Positions 4,941 through 5,603 of a DNA stretch of 5,603 nucleotides are shown piece by piece. Origin of the DNA: Actinomycetes bacterium (lineage in GTDB: Bacteria > Actinomycetota > Acidimicrobiia > Acidimicrobiales > Acidimicrobiaceae); assembly GCA_021785315.1 (NCBI GenBank), contig JAJYFX010000150.1, positions 1 to 5,603 on the forward strand. The letters are read 5' to 3'. Each line of letters begins with the position of its first letter. Position 1 is the stretch's first letter. A program made the translations under genes and the position numbers. The notes below the pieces were generated by a model. The model was not told the origin of the DNA. It saw nothing but the letters and a program-made list of their open reading frames with translations, and did no database searches.

Positions 4941-5603
4941 TCAGTCCCTTGGCGGCAGCATCGACGCAGCCTTAGTCGGTTTGAGCGGCCTCATCAGCCA
5001 TCTGGGCCTTCGGGTTCCATCCGGAGAGACGGCATAGGCGTCGCGCGTCAGCTCAAGCCAGCGCCGAAAGACCTCCTTCGACATTGACCTGTCAACATAA
5101 ACCTCTCCGAAGGTGTCTCCGGGTTGCGCAAGCTCAACCCGGACTGCCTGGTGCCAGCAGTGCATTCCGGAAACTGGATCAGGGTGTACCGGGAAGATGA
5201 GGTTTTGATGCACTCCGACATCCTGCCACCAGAACCTGGTGGTGTCCTTGTCCTCGGATTCATACGGCTTCGGAGCAGCCTTTGGCACTAGCCGCCTGTC
5301 GTCGCCCGAGGAGTCTATCGAAGCCGTTCTCATCATGTATGAATTAACATCCTCGGTCAGCTTCCACCGGCCCATGTGATGGGAGCATGCCACCACGCCT
5401 GGGCGAATCCCTTCGGTTATCCAGGGCTTTGCCACAAAATAGCCGATCTCCGAGTTAACCCTTATCAGGTCTGTCTCCTTTATGCCGAGTCTTTCGGCAT
5501 CGACCGGGTTTATCCACACCGGGTTGGTATGGGCTATCTCATCGAGCCACTTCGAGTTCGCGGAGCGGGTGTGAATTTGCACCGGAAGCCTGAAGGTAGA
5601 GAT
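4941..5603 (-). CDS. Molybdopterin oxidoreductase (DMSO reductase family) catalytic subunit, C-terminal part
   Basis: The open frame enters from the right edge and gives 220 residues before TGA at 4941-4943; the true start is outside the window. Residues 5-80 form a molybdopterin-dinucleotide-binding domain: LPVQIHTRSANSKWL (6-20), HTNPVWINP (25-33), DLIRVNSEIGYF, EGIRPGVVACSHHMGRW (64-80). The remaining 140 residues form a long tail with WWQDVGVHQN (125-134) and FPVHPDPVSGMHCWHQ (137-152). The cofactor is bis-MGD. The missing N-terminal part would carry any Fe-S cluster site and twin-arginine leader. The sequence recalls polysulfide/thiosulfate/sulfur or arsenate reductase-like enzymes, but the substrate cannot be told from this part. 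TorD follows directly, supporting a folded, probably exported respiratory enzyme. Confidence 0.88.
   Translation of the reverse strand: MSTFRLPVQIHTRSANSKWLDEIAHTNPVWINPVDAERLGIKETDLIRVNSEIGYFVAKPWITEGIRPGVVACSHHMGRWKLTEDVNSYMMRTASIDSSGDDRRLVPKAAPKPYESEDKDTTRFWWQDVGVHQNLIFPVHPDPVSGMHCWHQAVRVELAQPGDTFGEVYVDRSMSKEVFRRWLELTRDAYAVSPDGTRRPRWLMRPLKPTKAASMLPPRD

Noticed and set aside
1..5603. CRISPR array, insertion sequence or other mobile element
   Set aside because: No regularly spaced repeats, transposase, integrase or terminal inverted repeats were found in the window.

Overview
The window looks like chromosomal DNA from a bacterium of moderate G+C content, most likely an actinomycete-type lineage and possibly near Acidimicrobiia. 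Support comes from the DnaX sequence style (GEPCCECSSC zinc region, an actinobacterial-looking tau C-terminal domain with FPGA near the end), a short SRP RNA without an Alu domain, terminators without T-tails, and an actinobacterial-style TorD chaperone. The placement is by recognition only, and the class level is uncertain.

Layout. Positions 1-173 (+) hold the 3' end of a methylmalonyl-CoA epimerase-like VOC gene, which converges on recR (178-771, -). Upstream of recR on the same strand are dnaX (844-2715, GTG start) and the SRP RNA gene (about 2838-2965, -). A 32-bp gap then separates the SRP RNA from a plus-strand group: tRNA-Ser(GGA) with encoded CCA (2998-3085), a strong hairpin terminator (3093-3120), tadA (3177-3659, TTG start) and tRNA-Ser(CGA) without CCA (3670-3754), followed by another hairpin (3764-3797). 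A stretch of about 220 bp without a convincing gene follows. The right end is a minus-strand pair: the C-terminal part of a molybdopterin oxidoreductase (4941-5603, running off the window) and a TorD-family chaperone (4022-4939) that starts 1 nt after it.

How it fits together. tadA / tRNA-Ser / SRP RNA / dnaX / recR is an information-processing neighbourhood also known from Gram-positive bacteria such as Bacillus subtilis. Here the tadA side is divergent from the SRP RNA-dnaX-recR side, and the ybaB/ebfC gene that usually lies between dnaX and recR is missing. The oxidoreductase and TorD pair is a separate respiratory module, with the chaperone presumably maturing the enzyme.

The most interesting signal is a run of eight A residues in dnaX, placed just after the clamp-loader domains. 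A -1 slip or one added A leads at once to TGA and would give a 378-residue gamma-like protein beside the 623-residue tau.
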